Source: Pelagibacteraceae bacterium AG-349-L23 (lineage in GTDB: Bacteria > Pseudomonadota > Alphaproteobacteria > Pelagibacterales > Pelagibacteraceae). Taken from it: a stretch of 64,000 nucleotides of DNA. Each line of letters begins with the position of its first letter. Positions within the stretch are counted from its first letter, which is position 1. The DNA lies in the NCBI GenBank assembly GCA_003281045.1, contig QCDD01000002.1:23148-87147 (forward strand). Reading direction: 5' to 3'. The notes beneath the pieces were generated by a model. It was not told the DNA's origin and ran no database searches. It worked only from the letters and a program-made list of their open reading frames with translations. Of the stretch, positions 52,382 through 62,714 are shown one piece after another. A program made the position numbers and the translations under genes.

Positions 52382-53625
52382 TTTTTTAAACCAATCATTT
52401 TTTTTAACAAATCTTTAATTTCACCATCAGTAATCTTTTCGATTACATCAAGCAAAAAACCATTTATCAATAGTCCTTTAGCTTGTTTATAATTTAGTCC
52501 TCTAGACATTAAATAAAAAATTGAATTATCATCAAGACTACCAGATGCTGATCCATGAGAACATTTAACATCATCAGCATAAATTTCTAATTCTGGTTTT
52601 GCGTTAAACTCTGAGGTTTCATCTAACAAAATTGCTTTACTTAATTGATATCCATCCGTTTTCTGAGCCTTTGAGTCTACATATATTCTTCCTTGATAAG
52701 CAGACTTTGTATTTTTTCCAAGCACACTCTTAATTAACTGATAGCTTTTTGTATTTTCAACCAAATGATTTATGGTAGTTCTTATTTCGTGCTGTTTATT
52801 ATCATCTAACGAAAAAATACCATTTATAAATGCTGAAGAATATTCACCTTTTAGATTACAATTTATCTCATTTTTGAAATAATCTGAACCTGCAGAAAAA
52901 ACAAAAGTTTCAGAAATACTATTTTGTTTTTGATTAATATTATTAAATGAATATTTTAAATTTTTATTCAACGACTTATCAATTTTATAATTTTTAAGAA
53001 TCGCATCTCTATCCAAATTAAAATTGTAAAAAATATTCATAAAATTTTTTTCACTATCATCACTAAAGAAATCTATTAATTTTAGTGAGCTATTTTGCTC
53101 AAGCTCAAAATCTAACCTTAAATTAATATTCTTTGATTTCATTTTCTCATTGGTTAAATGATAAATGATCAAAGGTTTTTTTAATGAGTAGTCTTTTTTA
53201 ATTAAAATTTTAAAATGTTTGTTACTTAATGCAATATTCAAATCAATTAATGAATTGTTGTTTTCAGACTTATCAATTGTGTAAGAGTCCTCAATTATTT
53301 CAATCTGTTTTTTATCCTCATAACTAAAGTCAATTTTTTCAACTCTTCCGTTAATAAAAATAATTTTATTATGTTCTAAATCATCAATAAAAATTGATGG
53401 ATCAATCTTATTTTCAATTGAATAATCATTATAAAAGCTCAAATCTGAAATATTATTACTAATAATTTGATTTATATCTAAAAACTTCCAATTTTCTTGT
53501 TTTCTATTTGGGAAACCATTTTCAATAAATTTATTTAAGTAAGACTTTTTTATCTCAATATCTCTATTAGAAAAATTAGAAACTTCTTGAATTTTGTTAA
53601 AATCTATTTTTAATTGTTCTTTCAT
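52378..53625 (-). CDS. sufD: SufD, Fe-S assembly scaffold subunit
   Basis: 415 aa. The N-terminal two-thirds is diverged and Asn/Lys-rich; the C-terminal beta-helix end is well conserved: AYQGRIYVDSKAQKTDGYQ, LEIYADDVKCSHGSASGSL and FYLMSRGLNYKQAKGLLING, the SufB/D family signature. Forms SufBC2D with neighbours. Confidence 0.94.
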   Translation of the reverse strand: MKEQLKIDFNKIQEVSNFSNRDIEIKKSYLNKFIENGFPNRKQENWKFLDINQIISNNISDLSFYNDYSIENKIDPSIFIDDLEHNKIIFINGRVEKIDFSYEDKKQIEIIEDSYTIDKSENNNSLIDLNIALSNKHFKILIKKDYSLKKPLIIYHLTNEKMKSKNINLRLDFELEQNSSLKLIDFFSDDSEKNFMNIFYNFNLDRDAILKNYKIDKSLNKNLKYSFNNINQKQNSISETFVFSAGSDYFKNEINCNLKGEYSSAFINGIFSLDDNKQHEIRTTINHLVENTKSYQLIKSVLGKNTKSAYQGRIYVDSKAQKTDGYQLSKAILLDETSEFNAKPELEIYADDVKCSHGSASGSLDDNSIFYLMSRGLNYKQAKGLLINGFLLDVIEKITDGEIKDLLKKMIGLKK

Positions 53626-54360
53626 CTAATTAAAACTCTCATATCCTTTTTTTTCTAATTCTTCTGCAAGTTCAGGTCCACCTGATTTAATAATTCTTCC
53701 ATTCATTAAAACATGAACGAAATCTGGCTTAATATAATCTAATAGTCTTTGATAATGAGTAATGATTAAAAAAGAATTTTCATTATTCCTTAATGTGTTT
53801 ACACCATCTGCAACTATTTTTAGAGCATCTATATCTAAACCTGAGTCTGTTTCATCTAAAATTGAAAGTTTTGGCGCCAGCATTGACATTTGTAGAATTT
53901 CATTTTTCTTTTTTTCTCCACCCGAGAAGCCTACATTTAATTGCCTATTAAGTTTTTCTTCATCAAATTTAAGTTCCTTAGCTTTTTCTTTTACGAGTTT
54001 TAAAAACTCAATAGCATCAAGTTCTTTTTGTCCACGAGCTTTTCTAATTGCATTTAGAGAAGTCTTTAAAAAAATATTAGTATTCACCCCAGGAATTTCT
54101 AAAGGGTATTGAAAGGCTAAAAATATACCTTTGTGCGCTCTTTCCTCTGTTTCAAGTTCAAATAAATCTTTATTTTCAAATAATATTTCTCCAGATACCT
54201 CGTAACCTTTTTTTCCCGATAAAATGTTAGATAAAGTGCTTTTTCCAGAGCCATTAGGACCCATTATTGCATGAACTTCACCTGGGTTTATATTTAGTGA
54301 AAATCCTTTTAAAATTGACTTATTTTCAACATTTGCGTTTAAGTTATTAATTTTAAGCAT
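53626..54360 (-). CDS. sufC: SufC ATPase
   Basis: 244 aa. Walker A GPNGSGKST, signature FSGGEKKKNEILQM, Walker B SILDETDSGLD (SufC-specific ETDSGLD form) and switch ITHYQRLL. ATPase of the SufBCD complex. Its ATG overlaps the sufB stop by one base, and it abuts sufD. Confidence 0.97.
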   Translation of the reverse strand: MLKINNLNANVENKSILKGFSLNINPGEVHAIMGPNGSGKSTLSNILSGKKGYEVSGEILFENKDLFELETEERAHKGIFLAFQYPLEIPGVNTNIFLKTSLNAIRKARGQKELDAIEFLKLVKEKAKELKFDEEKLNRQLNVGFSGGEKKKNEILQMSMLAPKLSILDETDSGLDIDALKIVADGVNTLRNNENSFLIITHYQRLLDYIKPDFVHVLMNGRIIKSGGPELAEELEKKGYESFN

Positions 54361-55802
54361 TAACCCACGCTCCCTTCAAGACTAATTCCGACAAGTTTTT
54401 GTGCCTCTACAGCAAACTCCATCGGTAATTGCTGAAGAACTTCTTTACAAAATCCATTAACGATTAACCCAACAGCTTCCTCAGGATTTAATCCTCTTTG
54501 TTGACAATAGTGCAATTGCTCTTCACTTATTTTTGACGTTGTTGCTTCATGAGCAACATTTGAGTCAAAATTTTTGTTCTTTATATAAGGAACAGTGTGT
54601 GCTCCACATTTATTTCCCATTAAAAGAGAGTCACATTGAGTATAGTTACTAGAATTTTTTGCTTTTGAATTTATATCTACTAATCCTCTATATGTCATAT
54701 CAGAAAATCCAGCACTAATACCTTTGGAAATTATTTTGCTTTTAGTATTTTTACCAAGGTGGATCATCTTTGTTCCAGTATCTGCTTTTTGATGATTATT
54801 TGTAATTGCTATTGAATAAAATTCTCCAATTGAGTTATCACCCTTTAAAATACAACTAGGGTATTTCCAAGTTATAGCAGAACCTGTCTCTACCTGTGTC
54901 CAAGAAATCTTAGAATTTTTTCCCTTACAAAGTCCTCTTTTAGTTACAAAATTATAAATTCCCCCTTTTCCATTTTCATCTCCAGGGTACCAGTTTTGAA
55001 CAGTTGAATATTTAATCTCTGCATCATCAAGAGCTATTAGTTCAACGTTAGCAGCGTGTAATTGATTTTCATCTCTCATCGGTGCGGTACAGCCCTCCAA
55101 ATAACTCACATAACTTCCTTTATCAGCAATAATCAAAGTTCTTTCAAATTGACCAGTTTCAGATGCATTAATTCTGAAATAGGTTGAGAGCTCCATTGGA
55201 CACTTTACACCTTCGGGAATATAAACAAATGATCCATCGGTAAAAACTGCGGAGTTTAATGTCGCAAAAAAGTGATCTGTTGTTGGAATTACTTTACCTA
55301 AATATTTTTTTACTAAATCAGGATGTTTTTGTATTGCTTCTGACATTGAACAAAAAATGATTCCATGTTTTGTTAATTCACCTTTAAACGTTGTGGCTAC
55401 TGAGACAGAATCAAATACCGCATCTACAGCTATTCCATTTAATCTTGCTTGCTCTTGAAGGGGAATTCCTAATTTATTATAGGTTTCTAAAAGTTTAGGG
55501 TCTAATTCATCTAAGCTCTTGGGTTTATCCTTCATGCTTTTCGGAGCCGAATAGTAATATAAATCTTGATAATCAATTTTAGGATACTTAGGTTTTTGCC
55601 AGTTAGGTTCTTTGAGAAGTTTAAATCTTTCAAATGCTTTTAATCTAAAATCCAACATCCATTTCGGTTCTTTTTTAATATTTGAAATAAACTTAATTAC
55701 ATTTTCATTTAGACCTTTTGGTGCTTTAATATTTTCAATATCAGTTGTAAAACCGTATTTATAATCTTTTAAATTTTCTATATCTTTTTCTCTGGTATCC
55801 AT
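54360..55802 (-). CDS. sufB: SufB, Fe-S assembly scaffold
   Basis: 480 aa. Conserved blocks: [52 protein letters not shown]-like [17 protein letters not shown] and the C-terminal [20 protein letters not shown]. Full length. I place the start at the ATG 55802, one base after the iscR stop; the longer frame needs a TTG at 55820 inside iscR. Confidence 0.97.
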   Translation of the reverse strand: MDTREKDIENLKDYKYGFTTDIENIKAPKGLNENVIKFISNIKKEPKWMLDFRLKAFERFKLLKEPNWQKPKYPKIDYQDLYYYSAPKSMKDKPKSLDELDPKLLETYNKLGIPLQEQARLNGIAVDAVFDSVSVATTFKGELTKHGIIFCSMSEAIQKHPDLVKKYLGKVIPTTDHFFATLNSAVFTDGSFVYIPEGVKCPMELSTYFRINASETGQFERTLIIADKGSYVSYLEGCTAPMRDENQLHAANVELIALDDAEIKYSTVQNWYPGDENGKGGIYNFVTKRGLCKGKNSKISWTQVETGSAITWKYPSCILKGDNSIGEFYSIAITNNHQKADTGTKMIHLGKNTKSKIISKGISAGFSDMTYRGLVDINSKAKNSSNYTQCDSLLMGNKCGAHTVPYIKNKNFDSNVAHEATTSKISEEQLHYCQQRGLNPEEAVGLIVNGFCKEVLQQLPMEFAVEAQKLVGISLEGSVG

Positions 55803-55803
55803 T

Positions 55804-56229
55804 TTATAATCTTCTTTCAAAGTTTTCTTTTACTAAGTCATCTAAACTTTTTTTATCAAAAAAATTATTAATGTGAGTTTCAAGTTCATCCCAAAGATTG
55901 TGGGTTAAACATTTTGTAGATTTACCATTGCATCCTTTTTTTGACTCTTTTTTACATTGAACAGTTTTTACTTTTTCATCTACTGCATCAAAAATATTTG
56001 TTAATTTTATTTCTTTAGCTTTCCTATTTAAAATATATCCACCTTGAGTTCCTCTAACACTTTGAACAATTTCTTTTTTTCTCAATTTTGAAAAAATTTG
56101 TTCTAAATAATCTAACGAAATGCCTTGTCTTAAAGATATATCCCTCAGAGAAACTGGATTAATTCCATCAAATCTAGCCAGATCCACTAAAGCCATTACC
56201 GCATATCTGCCTTTAGAAGTTAGTCTCAT
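55804..56229 (-). CDS. iscR: IscR-like Rrf2-family Fe-S regulator
   Basis: 141 aa. Winged helix with [18 protein letters not shown] and [20 protein letters not shown] then RGTQGGYIL. Fe-S ligand region has C92, C100, C107 with H110 (CKKESKKGC...KCLTH); the spacing is one or two residues longer than in E. coli IscR. First gene of the suf operon, with an IscR-like box over its own promoter, so autorepression when clusters are plentiful is likely. Confidence 0.94.
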   Translation of the reverse strand: MRLTSKGRYAVMALVDLARFDGINPVSLRDISLRQGISLDYLEQIFSKLRKKEIVQSVRGTQGGYILNRKAKEIKLTNIFDAVDEKVKTVQCKKESKKGCNGKSTKCLTHNLWDELETHINNFFDKKSLDDLVKENFERRL

Positions 56230-56249
56230 AATTCCTTATTTTACAGGGG

Positions 56250-56281
56250 TATATATAAACCTGACCAAAATAGTCAAGTAT
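56250..56281 (-). promoter_or_regulatory. iscR-suf promoter with overlapping IscR type-1 box
   Basis: Minus strand ATACT-TGACTATTTTGGTCAGG-TTT (56257-56281) fits 23 of 25 positions of the E. coli type-1 IscR consensus as I recall it. The -35 TTGACT (56272-56277) is inside it, and TATATA (56250-56255) follows after a 16-base spacer. Confidence 0.75.
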
Positions 56282-56363
56282 CATGAGTAAAAAAAAGCTA
56301 ACATTTTGTCACGCAGTTGTGATAAACCTAATTTTTTTTTGAGAATAATAATCAATAACAATT

Positions 56364-57020
56364 ATGGAAAATAAAATATTAGAAATATTTATTCCAGGAC
56401 CTGCAGGTAGACTTGAAGCCAAATATTATAAGAGTAAAAAAAATACTTCACCAATAGCTTTAGTTTTACAACCACACCCTCAGTATGGAGGTACAATGAA
56501 TAATAAAGTTGTTGTAGAAACTTTTCATACTTTTATGGATAATGATTTTTCAGTTTGCAGAGTAAATTTTAGAGGTGTGGGAAAGAGTGATGGAGAATTT
56601 GACAATGGTCAAGGTGAATTAGCAGATGCTGCTGCAGCTCTTGATTGGTTAGAGAGAGAAAATTTTGATAATTCTCAGTGTTGGGTTTCAGGTTTTTCCT
56701 TTGGGTCATTGATTGCTATGCAACTGTTAATGAGGAGACCAGAAATAAATAGATTTGTCGCTATCTCTCCCCAGCCAAATGTTTATGATTTTTCATTTTT
56801 GTCTCCGTGTCCAACTTCTGGGATAATGATCTACGGAAAAAAAGACGAATTGGTGCCTGTTGAACATATCAATGAACTAAATAAAAGATTAAGTGCACAA
56901 AAAGGTATTAAAGTTGAATTTCAATCAATCTCAGAAGCAAATCATTTTTTTTCAAAAAATGAGAACGCACTTTCAAAATCTCTTGATAAATACATAAAAA
57001 AAGAAACAGCTTTGTATTAA
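56364..57020 (+). CDS. Alpha/beta hydrolase (COG2945-type)
   Basis: 218 aa. Oxyanion/HG-like PHPQYGGTMNNKVV, VNFRGVGKSDGEFDNGQGE and nucleophile elbow SGFSFGSLIAM (GxSxG around residues 109-115), acid in GKKDELVPVEHI, histidine in EANHFFS. Small esterase family with a typical start IPGPAGRLEAKY. Substrate unknown. Stop shares TTAA with convergent anmK. Confidence 0.88.
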   Translation: MENKILEIFIPGPAGRLEAKYYKSKKNTSPIALVLQPHPQYGGTMNNKVVVETFHTFMDNDFSVCRVNFRGVGKSDGEFDNGQGELADAAAALDWLERENFDNSQCWVSGFSFGSLIAMQLLMRRPEINRFVAISPQPNVYDFSFLSPCPTSGIMIYGKKDELVPVEHINELNKRLSAQKGIKVEFQSISEANHFFSKNENALSKSLDKYIKKETALY

Positions 57021-58162
57021 AAATTTTTGACTAAAACTCCACCAGTTACCGATTTTTGACATCTAGTCGTATTTGGAAATGAAATCGGCATACCTTTTAG
57101 TGATCTTATAGCTAAAAAAGCAAAAGCTTGGGACTCGATAAAGTCTCCATCTAATTCGTATTGATCAATTGAATTAAGATTTATATCATCAAAATTACTT
57201 TTTATACTATCTAAGAGATATTTATTTTTTCTTCCTCCCCCACATACTAACCATTTACTTTTTTGAGAATTATTCTTATTGTGAATAAAACTCATTCCAT
57301 TAGAAATTAATTTAGCGGTGAAATCAGTAATAGTTGCAGCACCATCTTCTAATGAAAGTCCTTTTGCAAAAAAAATATCAAAATTTTTAATATCTAAAGA
57401 TTTTTCAAAATTAGATTGTTCAGTAAAATTGTCCAAAGCTTGATTTAAAATTAGTTTATCTGTTTTTCCAGATCTTGCTACTAAACCTTCTTTGTCATAC
57501 CCTTTTTTTGAATTTTTTCTCATCCATTCGTCTATCAAACAATTGCCAGGTCCAATATCACAGGCAAAAATTTTTTTCTCTAAATCTAAATTATTATATT
57601 CTATTGTAGAGGTAACATTAGAAATACCTCCAATATTAAGAATATTTATAGGAAAACCCAAATTAAATTTTTTATTTAATTCATTTGCTAAAGCATTATG
57701 AAAGATTGGTGCTAGAGGAGCACCCTGCCCCCCATTTTCTAAATCATTTTGTCTAAAATTATAAATAACTTTCTTTTTCGTTAATTGAGATAGAAGCAAT
57801 CCGTCACCCAATTGTTTTGTAATTTTTTTTTCTGGAGCATGAAATATTGTTTGACCATGTAAACCAATTAAATCAACATCAGATTTTGATAATTCAAGAC
57901 ATTTATTAACAGCCTTAAAATGAAATAAAGTTATTTCTCTTTCTAGATCTTTGATTTCAACTTGATTTTTGGTTAAATCATCTGGACTTAAGATTTTATC
58001 CCTAATTTTAAGTATTCTTTTAGTTAATTCTTCATCATATTGAAAGTATTTATCGATTAATATTGAAAATTCTTGATTACCATCTGACTTAATTATGGAT
58101 ACATCTACTCCATCTGATGAGGTACCACTCATTAAACCCATTGCTGTATAAATCTCATCCAT
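57017..58162 (-). CDS. anmK: Anhydro-N-acetylmuramic acid kinase AnmK
   Basis: 381 aa. N-terminal MGLMSGTSSDGVDVSII is the family signature; LIGLHGQTIFHAPEKK, FRQNDLENGGQGAPLAPIFH, LNIGGISNVT and the DIGPGNCLIDEWM ATP-site block follow. Recycles peptidoglycan anhydromuramic acid. Divergent from tyrS, an arrangement common in proteobacteria. Confidence 0.96.
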   Translation of the reverse strand: MDEIYTAMGLMSGTSSDGVDVSIIKSDGNQEFSILIDKYFQYDEELTKRILKIRDKILSPDDLTKNQVEIKDLEREITLFHFKAVNKCLELSKSDVDLIGLHGQTIFHAPEKKITKQLGDGLLLSQLTKKKVIYNFRQNDLENGGQGAPLAPIFHNALANELNKKFNLGFPINILNIGGISNVTSTIEYNNLDLEKKIFACDIGPGNCLIDEWMRKNSKKGYDKEGLVARSGKTDKLILNQALDNFTEQSNFEKSLDIKNFDIFFAKGLSLEDGAATITDFTAKLISNGMSFIHNKNNSQKSKWLVCGGGRKNKYLLDSIKSNFDDINLNSIDQYELDGDFIESQAFAFLAIRSLKGMPISFPNTTRCQKSVTGGVLVKNF

Positions 58163-58209
58163 TCTTATTTTTTTTTATTAAATAATGTATATTGTGGAAC
58201 TATAAACTT

Positions 58210-59439
58210 ATGGATAAATTTTTAAAAGAATTTAAAGATAGAGGCTACTTCTATCAATGCACGAATGAAAATGAATTATCCAAATTAATAAATAAAGAAA
58301 AAATTAAAGGTTACATAGGTTTTGATTGTACTGCTGAAAGTCTTCATGTTGGAAGCTTACTTCAAATCATGTGTCTTAGACTTCTTCAAAAATATGGGCA
58401 CAGACCTATTGTCTTATTAGGTGGAGGGACTACTAGAATTGGAGATCCTTCAGGTAAAGACAAAACAAGGAGAATTTTAACTGAAAAAGAAATAGATAAA
58501 AATACAAAAAATATTGAAAGAATATTAAAAAAATTTTTAAATAATAACGATCCAAAAACAAAACCTATTTTTGTGAATAATTATTCCTGGCTTAAAAATT
58601 TAAATTATATTTCATTTTTAAGAGAAATAGGAAAACATTTTACAATTAATAAAATGCTCACTTTCGAAAGTGTTAAAACTAGATTGGATAGAGAACAATC
58701 TTTAAGTTATATGGAATTTAATTATATGATTTTGCAAGCTTATGATTTTTTAGAGCTTAATAAAAAAGAGAATTGTTCCTTACAAATAGGAGGTTCTGAT
58801 CAATGGGGAAACATTGTCAATGGAACAGAGCTTATAAAAAGGTATTCTAGTAAACAAGCTTATGGTTTAACTACCCCTCTTATTACATTATCCTCAGGAG
58901 CAAAAATGGGAAAAACTGAGTCAGGTGCTATTTGGTTAGATGAAAAATTATTATCATCATATGACTATTGGCAATTTTGGAGAAATATCGATGACAGAGA
59001 TGTAATAAAATTTTTAAAAATGTTCACAGATTTAGATATTGAAGAAATTGATAAAATGAAAGATGAAGACATTAATAAACTTAAAATTAGACTAGCTAAC
59101 GAGACAACTACTATGCTTCATGGTTTAAAAGCTGCTAAAAGTTCAGAACAAGCGGCAAAAGAAGCTTTTTCAGGAACTTCGCTTGGTTCAAATTTACCTT
59201 CAATTAAAATTAAGAAAACTGATATTAAAAATAAAATGAGTATTATAGATCTTGTGATCTTATCTAAATTAGAAAACTCAAAAAGTGAAATCAGACGTCT
59301 TATTAGAGGAAATGCAATAAAACTGAATGATGAAATTATATCTCAAGAAAATCTGATTATTTCTTATGAATTATTCAGACAAAATTATTTAAAACTTTCT
59401 GTGGGAAAAAAAAGACATTTAAAAATTGAGTTAAGTTAA
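58210..59439 (+). CDS. tyrS: Tyrosyl-tRNA synthetase
   Basis: 409 aa class I synthetase. GFDCTAESLHVGSLLQIMCL contains the HIGH-like HVGS, followed by GGGTTRIGDPSGKDKTR, the tyrosine pocket QIGGSDQWGNIVNG and KMSKS-like KMGKTESG. C-terminal S4 RNA-binding domain (SKSEIRRLIRGNAIKLND). I use the ATG at 58210; the frame is open to a TTG at 58192. Confidence 0.96.
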   Translation: MDKFLKEFKDRGYFYQCTNENELSKLINKEKIKGYIGFDCTAESLHVGSLLQIMCLRLLQKYGHRPIVLLGGGTTRIGDPSGKDKTRRILTEKEIDKNTKNIERILKKFLNNNDPKTKPIFVNNYSWLKNLNYISFLREIGKHFTINKMLTFESVKTRLDREQSLSYMEFNYMILQAYDFLELNKKENCSLQIGGSDQWGNIVNGTELIKRYSSKQAYGLTTPLITLSSGAKMGKTESGAIWLDEKLLSSYDYWQFWRNIDDRDVIKFLKMFTDLDIEEIDKMKDEDINKLKIRLANETTTMLHGLKAAKSSEQAAKEAFSGTSLGSNLPSIKIKKTDIKNKMSIIDLVILSKLENSKSEIRRLIRGNAIKLNDEIISQENLIISYELFRQNYLKLSVGKKRHLKIELS

Positions 59440-61622
59440 TTCTTTTTAATTTTTTCCAATGTTCTTGTAATAAATCTGGGTGTTAAAGTTTTGACAGGAT
59501 TTACTGAAGTTTTTAAATTTTTTGGAGGACCTTTGATCTTAAAACTTACTCCAAATACTCCCTCACCGGTTTTTTTTCCAACTAATATTTCACCTAGCAT
59601 AGGTAATGAACCAATAAAATTATTAATTGTTGTGGCTGGCACCAATGTGCCCTTTAAACTAATTAATTTGTTTTTTTCAACATAGCCCTCCATTAAAATA
59701 GATATTGCAGGACCAATCGCATAAATTTCTTCTATTGTCATTAAATCACCCTCATTTTTAAAATTCATTTCAAATTCCGTAAAACGTATACCTTCTCCAG
59801 ATAAAATATCCGCAATACCTTGTAAGGATGCTAACGTGAGAATCTTTGTCAATATAGGTAGCTCTTTTAATTTAAAATCATAAATTTTTATTTGTGAAAC
59901 AGATTTTTTTGATTTTTTTGAACTGAAAAAATCGAGTGATCCTTCATCAAAACCCTTTATAAATTTATATCTTTTTACGAAGGGTTTTGCCTCGTCAACA
60001 AACAAAGTGGTAATTTTATTATTATTATCTTTATTTATTGTGAGTTTTAGTTTTTTATTTTTTGAAAAGCTTCCAATTAAATCAGCTTTATATATTTCTT
60101 TATTTTTGATTAAAATATCACCTTTGAAATTTGATAAATAATACTCGCTATCTAAAAAAATTTTTTTTACATCAATTTTCAAATTACCGTTAATATCTAT
60201 AATTTTAGTGTCTTTATCGTCATCTGATAACAAATCCTCAATTAAATTATCAGCATTAAAACTCGACCCAGTTAAAAAATATTTTTTTTTATTCCTTTTT
60301 AATCTGATTGAGTTTTTTTGTTTATCATCATCAAGATAATCTAATTCTACTTCATCTAATCTAGAAATTTGAAATTTTTCATTTAAGACTAGATCTTTTA
60401 TCTTAATATAGTTTTCATCTTCTTTAAGATTAAAAGTTTCGATTACAAGTTCATTATTTCTATTTTTAGATCCTTTTAAATTTAAAATAATTGTATTTTT
60501 CTCCTTTTTTTTGTAATTCAAATAATCAACTTTAAAAGGATTGTCTTTTATTTTTAGAGTAATTTCAAAATTTTCAGTTTTATTCTTATTTGAAAAAAAA
60601 TACTCTATGTCATCATTTTCATTTTGATAATTTAAATTTCCATTTCCTTGAATAGTAAAATTATTTTTTTCATATTGTAATTTTATTTTTTGATCTAAGA
60701 GAGAAATTGTTTTTTTTTGTTTAGGAAAAAATTTTTTAAATTTGAAATTATTAGGTATTATTAATTCATGAACTAGTATTACTGAATTAATTTTGAAATT
60801 TTCAAATTTAAATCCTTTTTGTATTTCAAAAGAAAAATTATTATTGGAAGTTAATGATATTTTTTCTATTTCAAAATTGGGTAAAAATGGTTTGACTAAT
60901 AAATCTATATTTCTTTTATCTAAATCAGACTTTTTATGTGCAAAGGTACCATCTACAATAAAATCATCATTCCTTTTTTTTATTGATACTTTTTCTGAGG
61001 AAAATCCTATTTTATCAAATTTAAAATTAAGATCTTTAACTAAAAAATTATTTCTACTATAGTCAAAGGTAAAGTCTAATTTGCGAAGATCGTATTTTTT
61101 TAATACATTTAATTCAACATCTTTCACAAGACCATTGATCTCATAATTGCTTTTAATATTTCCATTTAAATCAAATTCTAACTTTATATCAGCAATCAAA
61201 TATCCTTTTTTAATGGCTTTTTCCATTATGAACAGTTCAGGAGTATTTTGAAATGATCTTAAAAAAGAAATTAAGTTTTTTAACTCAAGAGATTTTGATG
61301 AAATCTCTAAATTTTCAATTGAAAACTTATCTTCTATTAAGGACTTTAACGAAAGTTGTGTTTTTATATTTTCAATTTCTATTTTTTTACTTTGATTTAT
61401 TAAGTTAGTGCCAATTGTTTTGGCTTGAAGTTTAAATTGAAATGGATCTAAAATTAATTTTATTTCTTTTAATTCAATTTCTAAATTCTTATCAAATTTT
61501 CGAATTTTTTCTGTTATTTGACTATTAAATTTATCAGTCTCAATTCCAAAAATACTTAGATATGATATAGAAATTAATATTATTAATATTATAGTTATTA
61601 AAATTTTAAATAATATTTTCAT
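59436..61622 (-). CDS. AsmA/YhdP-like envelope protein
   Basis: 728 aa. One N-terminal membrane helix (about residues 4-26), then a long beta-rich, Lys/Asn-rich periplasmic region of repeated strand motifs. The C-terminal part GTLVPATTINNFIGSLPMLG ... GEGVFGVSFKIKGPP matches the AsmA-like C-terminal domain of YhdP/TamB-type bridge proteins, thought to move phospholipid to the outer membrane. Starts on the prfB stop (one-base overlap). Confidence 0.85.
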   Translation of the reverse strand: MKILFKILITIILIILISISYLSIFGIETDKFNSQITEKIRKFDKNLEIELKEIKLILDPFQFKLQAKTIGTNLINQSKKIEIENIKTQLSLKSLIEDKFSIENLEISSKSLELKNLISFLRSFQNTPELFIMEKAIKKGYLIADIKLEFDLNGNIKSNYEINGLVKDVELNVLKKYDLRKLDFTFDYSRNNFLVKDLNFKFDKIGFSSEKVSIKKRNDDFIVDGTFAHKKSDLDKRNIDLLVKPFLPNFEIEKISLTSNNNFSFEIQKGFKFENFKINSVILVHELIIPNNFKFKKFFPKQKKTISLLDQKIKLQYEKNNFTIQGNGNLNYQNENDDIEYFFSNKNKTENFEITLKIKDNPFKVDYLNYKKKEKNTIILNLKGSKNRNNELVIETFNLKEDENYIKIKDLVLNEKFQISRLDEVELDYLDDDKQKNSIRLKRNKKKYFLTGSSFNADNLIEDLLSDDDKDTKIIDINGNLKIDVKKIFLDSEYYLSNFKGDILIKNKEIYKADLIGSFSKNKKLKLTINKDNNNKITTLFVDEAKPFVKRYKFIKGFDEGSLDFFSSKKSKKSVSQIKIYDFKLKELPILTKILTLASLQGIADILSGEGIRFTEFEMNFKNEGDLMTIEEIYAIGPAISILMEGYVEKNKLISLKGTLVPATTINNFIGSLPMLGEILVGKKTGEGVFGVSFKIKGPPKNLKTSVNPVKTLTPRFITRTLEKIKKN

Positions 61623-62714
61623 TATGTTTGATACAGCGATTGTTCTAAAAATTCATCAATTTCACCATCTAAAATCTTATCTGGATTAGAGCTTTCAAAG
61701 TTCGATCTATTATCTTTTACTAATCTATATGGTTGTAAAATATAAGATCTTATTTGATGTCCCCAACCTATTTCAGATTTTGATGACTCAGTATTCTCAT
61801 TTTCTTTTTCTTTTTTTTTTATCTCAAAGTCATAGAGTCTTGCTTTAAGCATACTCATGCATGTTTCTTTATTTTTATGTTGAGATCTTTCATTTTGACA
61901 TTGAACTACAATTTTAGATGGTAAATGGGTAACTCTAACTGCACTGTCAGTTGTATTAACATGTTGACCACCAGCGCCACTAGATCTGTAAGTATCTATC
62001 CTCAAATCTTTATCTTGAATTTCAACATTGATATTTTCATCCACCACTGGATAAACCCAAATACTAGCAAAACTAGTATGACGTCTTGCACCTGAGTCAA
62101 ATGGCGAAATTCTTACTAATCTGTGAATTCCAGACTCTTTTTTTAACCAACCAAATACATAATCACCTTCGATTTTAATTGTTGAGGATTTTATACCTGC
62201 CTCATCACCCTTGTGTTCACTTATTAATGTTGATTTATAATTTTTATTATCTGACCATTTTAGATACATTCTTCTCAACATATCTGCCCAATCTTGGCTC
62301 TCAGTGCCTCCGGCGCCGGCATGAATTTCTATGTAACAATCAAAAGAGTCAGACTCATTTGATAAAAAACAATTGATTTTATTTTTTTTTGCTAATTTTC
62401 TTAAATTCCTAATATTTTCTAAAACTTCATTTTGTATATTTGTGTTATTTTCTTCTATCGCAAGTTCATATAAATCACTTAGGTCTTTTAGTTGATTTAA
62501 AGAACTTTTGTAAGAACCAAGCAAATCCTCATACAATTTTTTTTCTTTAAGTATTTTTTTTGAGTTGGCCTTATCCTGCCAAAAATCAGGATTAAGAATT
62601 GTTTTATTATGACTTTGTAATTTAGAATCTATCTTGTTTTTATCAAAGATACTCCTTAACTCTTTGATTTATTTTTTCTATCTCTTTTTTATAATCTGTG
62701 TATTTATGATCCAT
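61622..62714 (-). CDS. prfB: Peptide chain release factor 2, with programmed +1 frameshift
   Basis: Translation starts at 62714 and meets an in-frame TGA after 23 codons (62643-62645); continuing in the +1 frame gives the rest of RF2. The GGQ motif (SSGAGGQHVN) and the RF2-type SPF anticodon tripeptide (ISPFDSGARRHTSF) are present. RF2 reads TGA and TAA. The start codon shares one base with the stop of the upstream PBP gene. Confidence 0.96.
62643..62657 (-). other. prfB programmed +1 frameshift site
   Basis: Reads AAGGAGTATCTTTGA: an SD-like AAGGAG three bases before CTT-TGA, the same arrangement as the E. coli prfB autoregulatory site. Slippage on CTT gives GAT AAA AAC as the next codons and joins the downstream RF2 frame. 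Confidence 0.95.

Noticed and set aside
56310-56325. TCAC-N6-GTGA dyad upstream of the hydrolase at 56364
   Set aside because: Orientation is the reverse of the CRP/FNR pattern and the arms are only four bases; not convincing.
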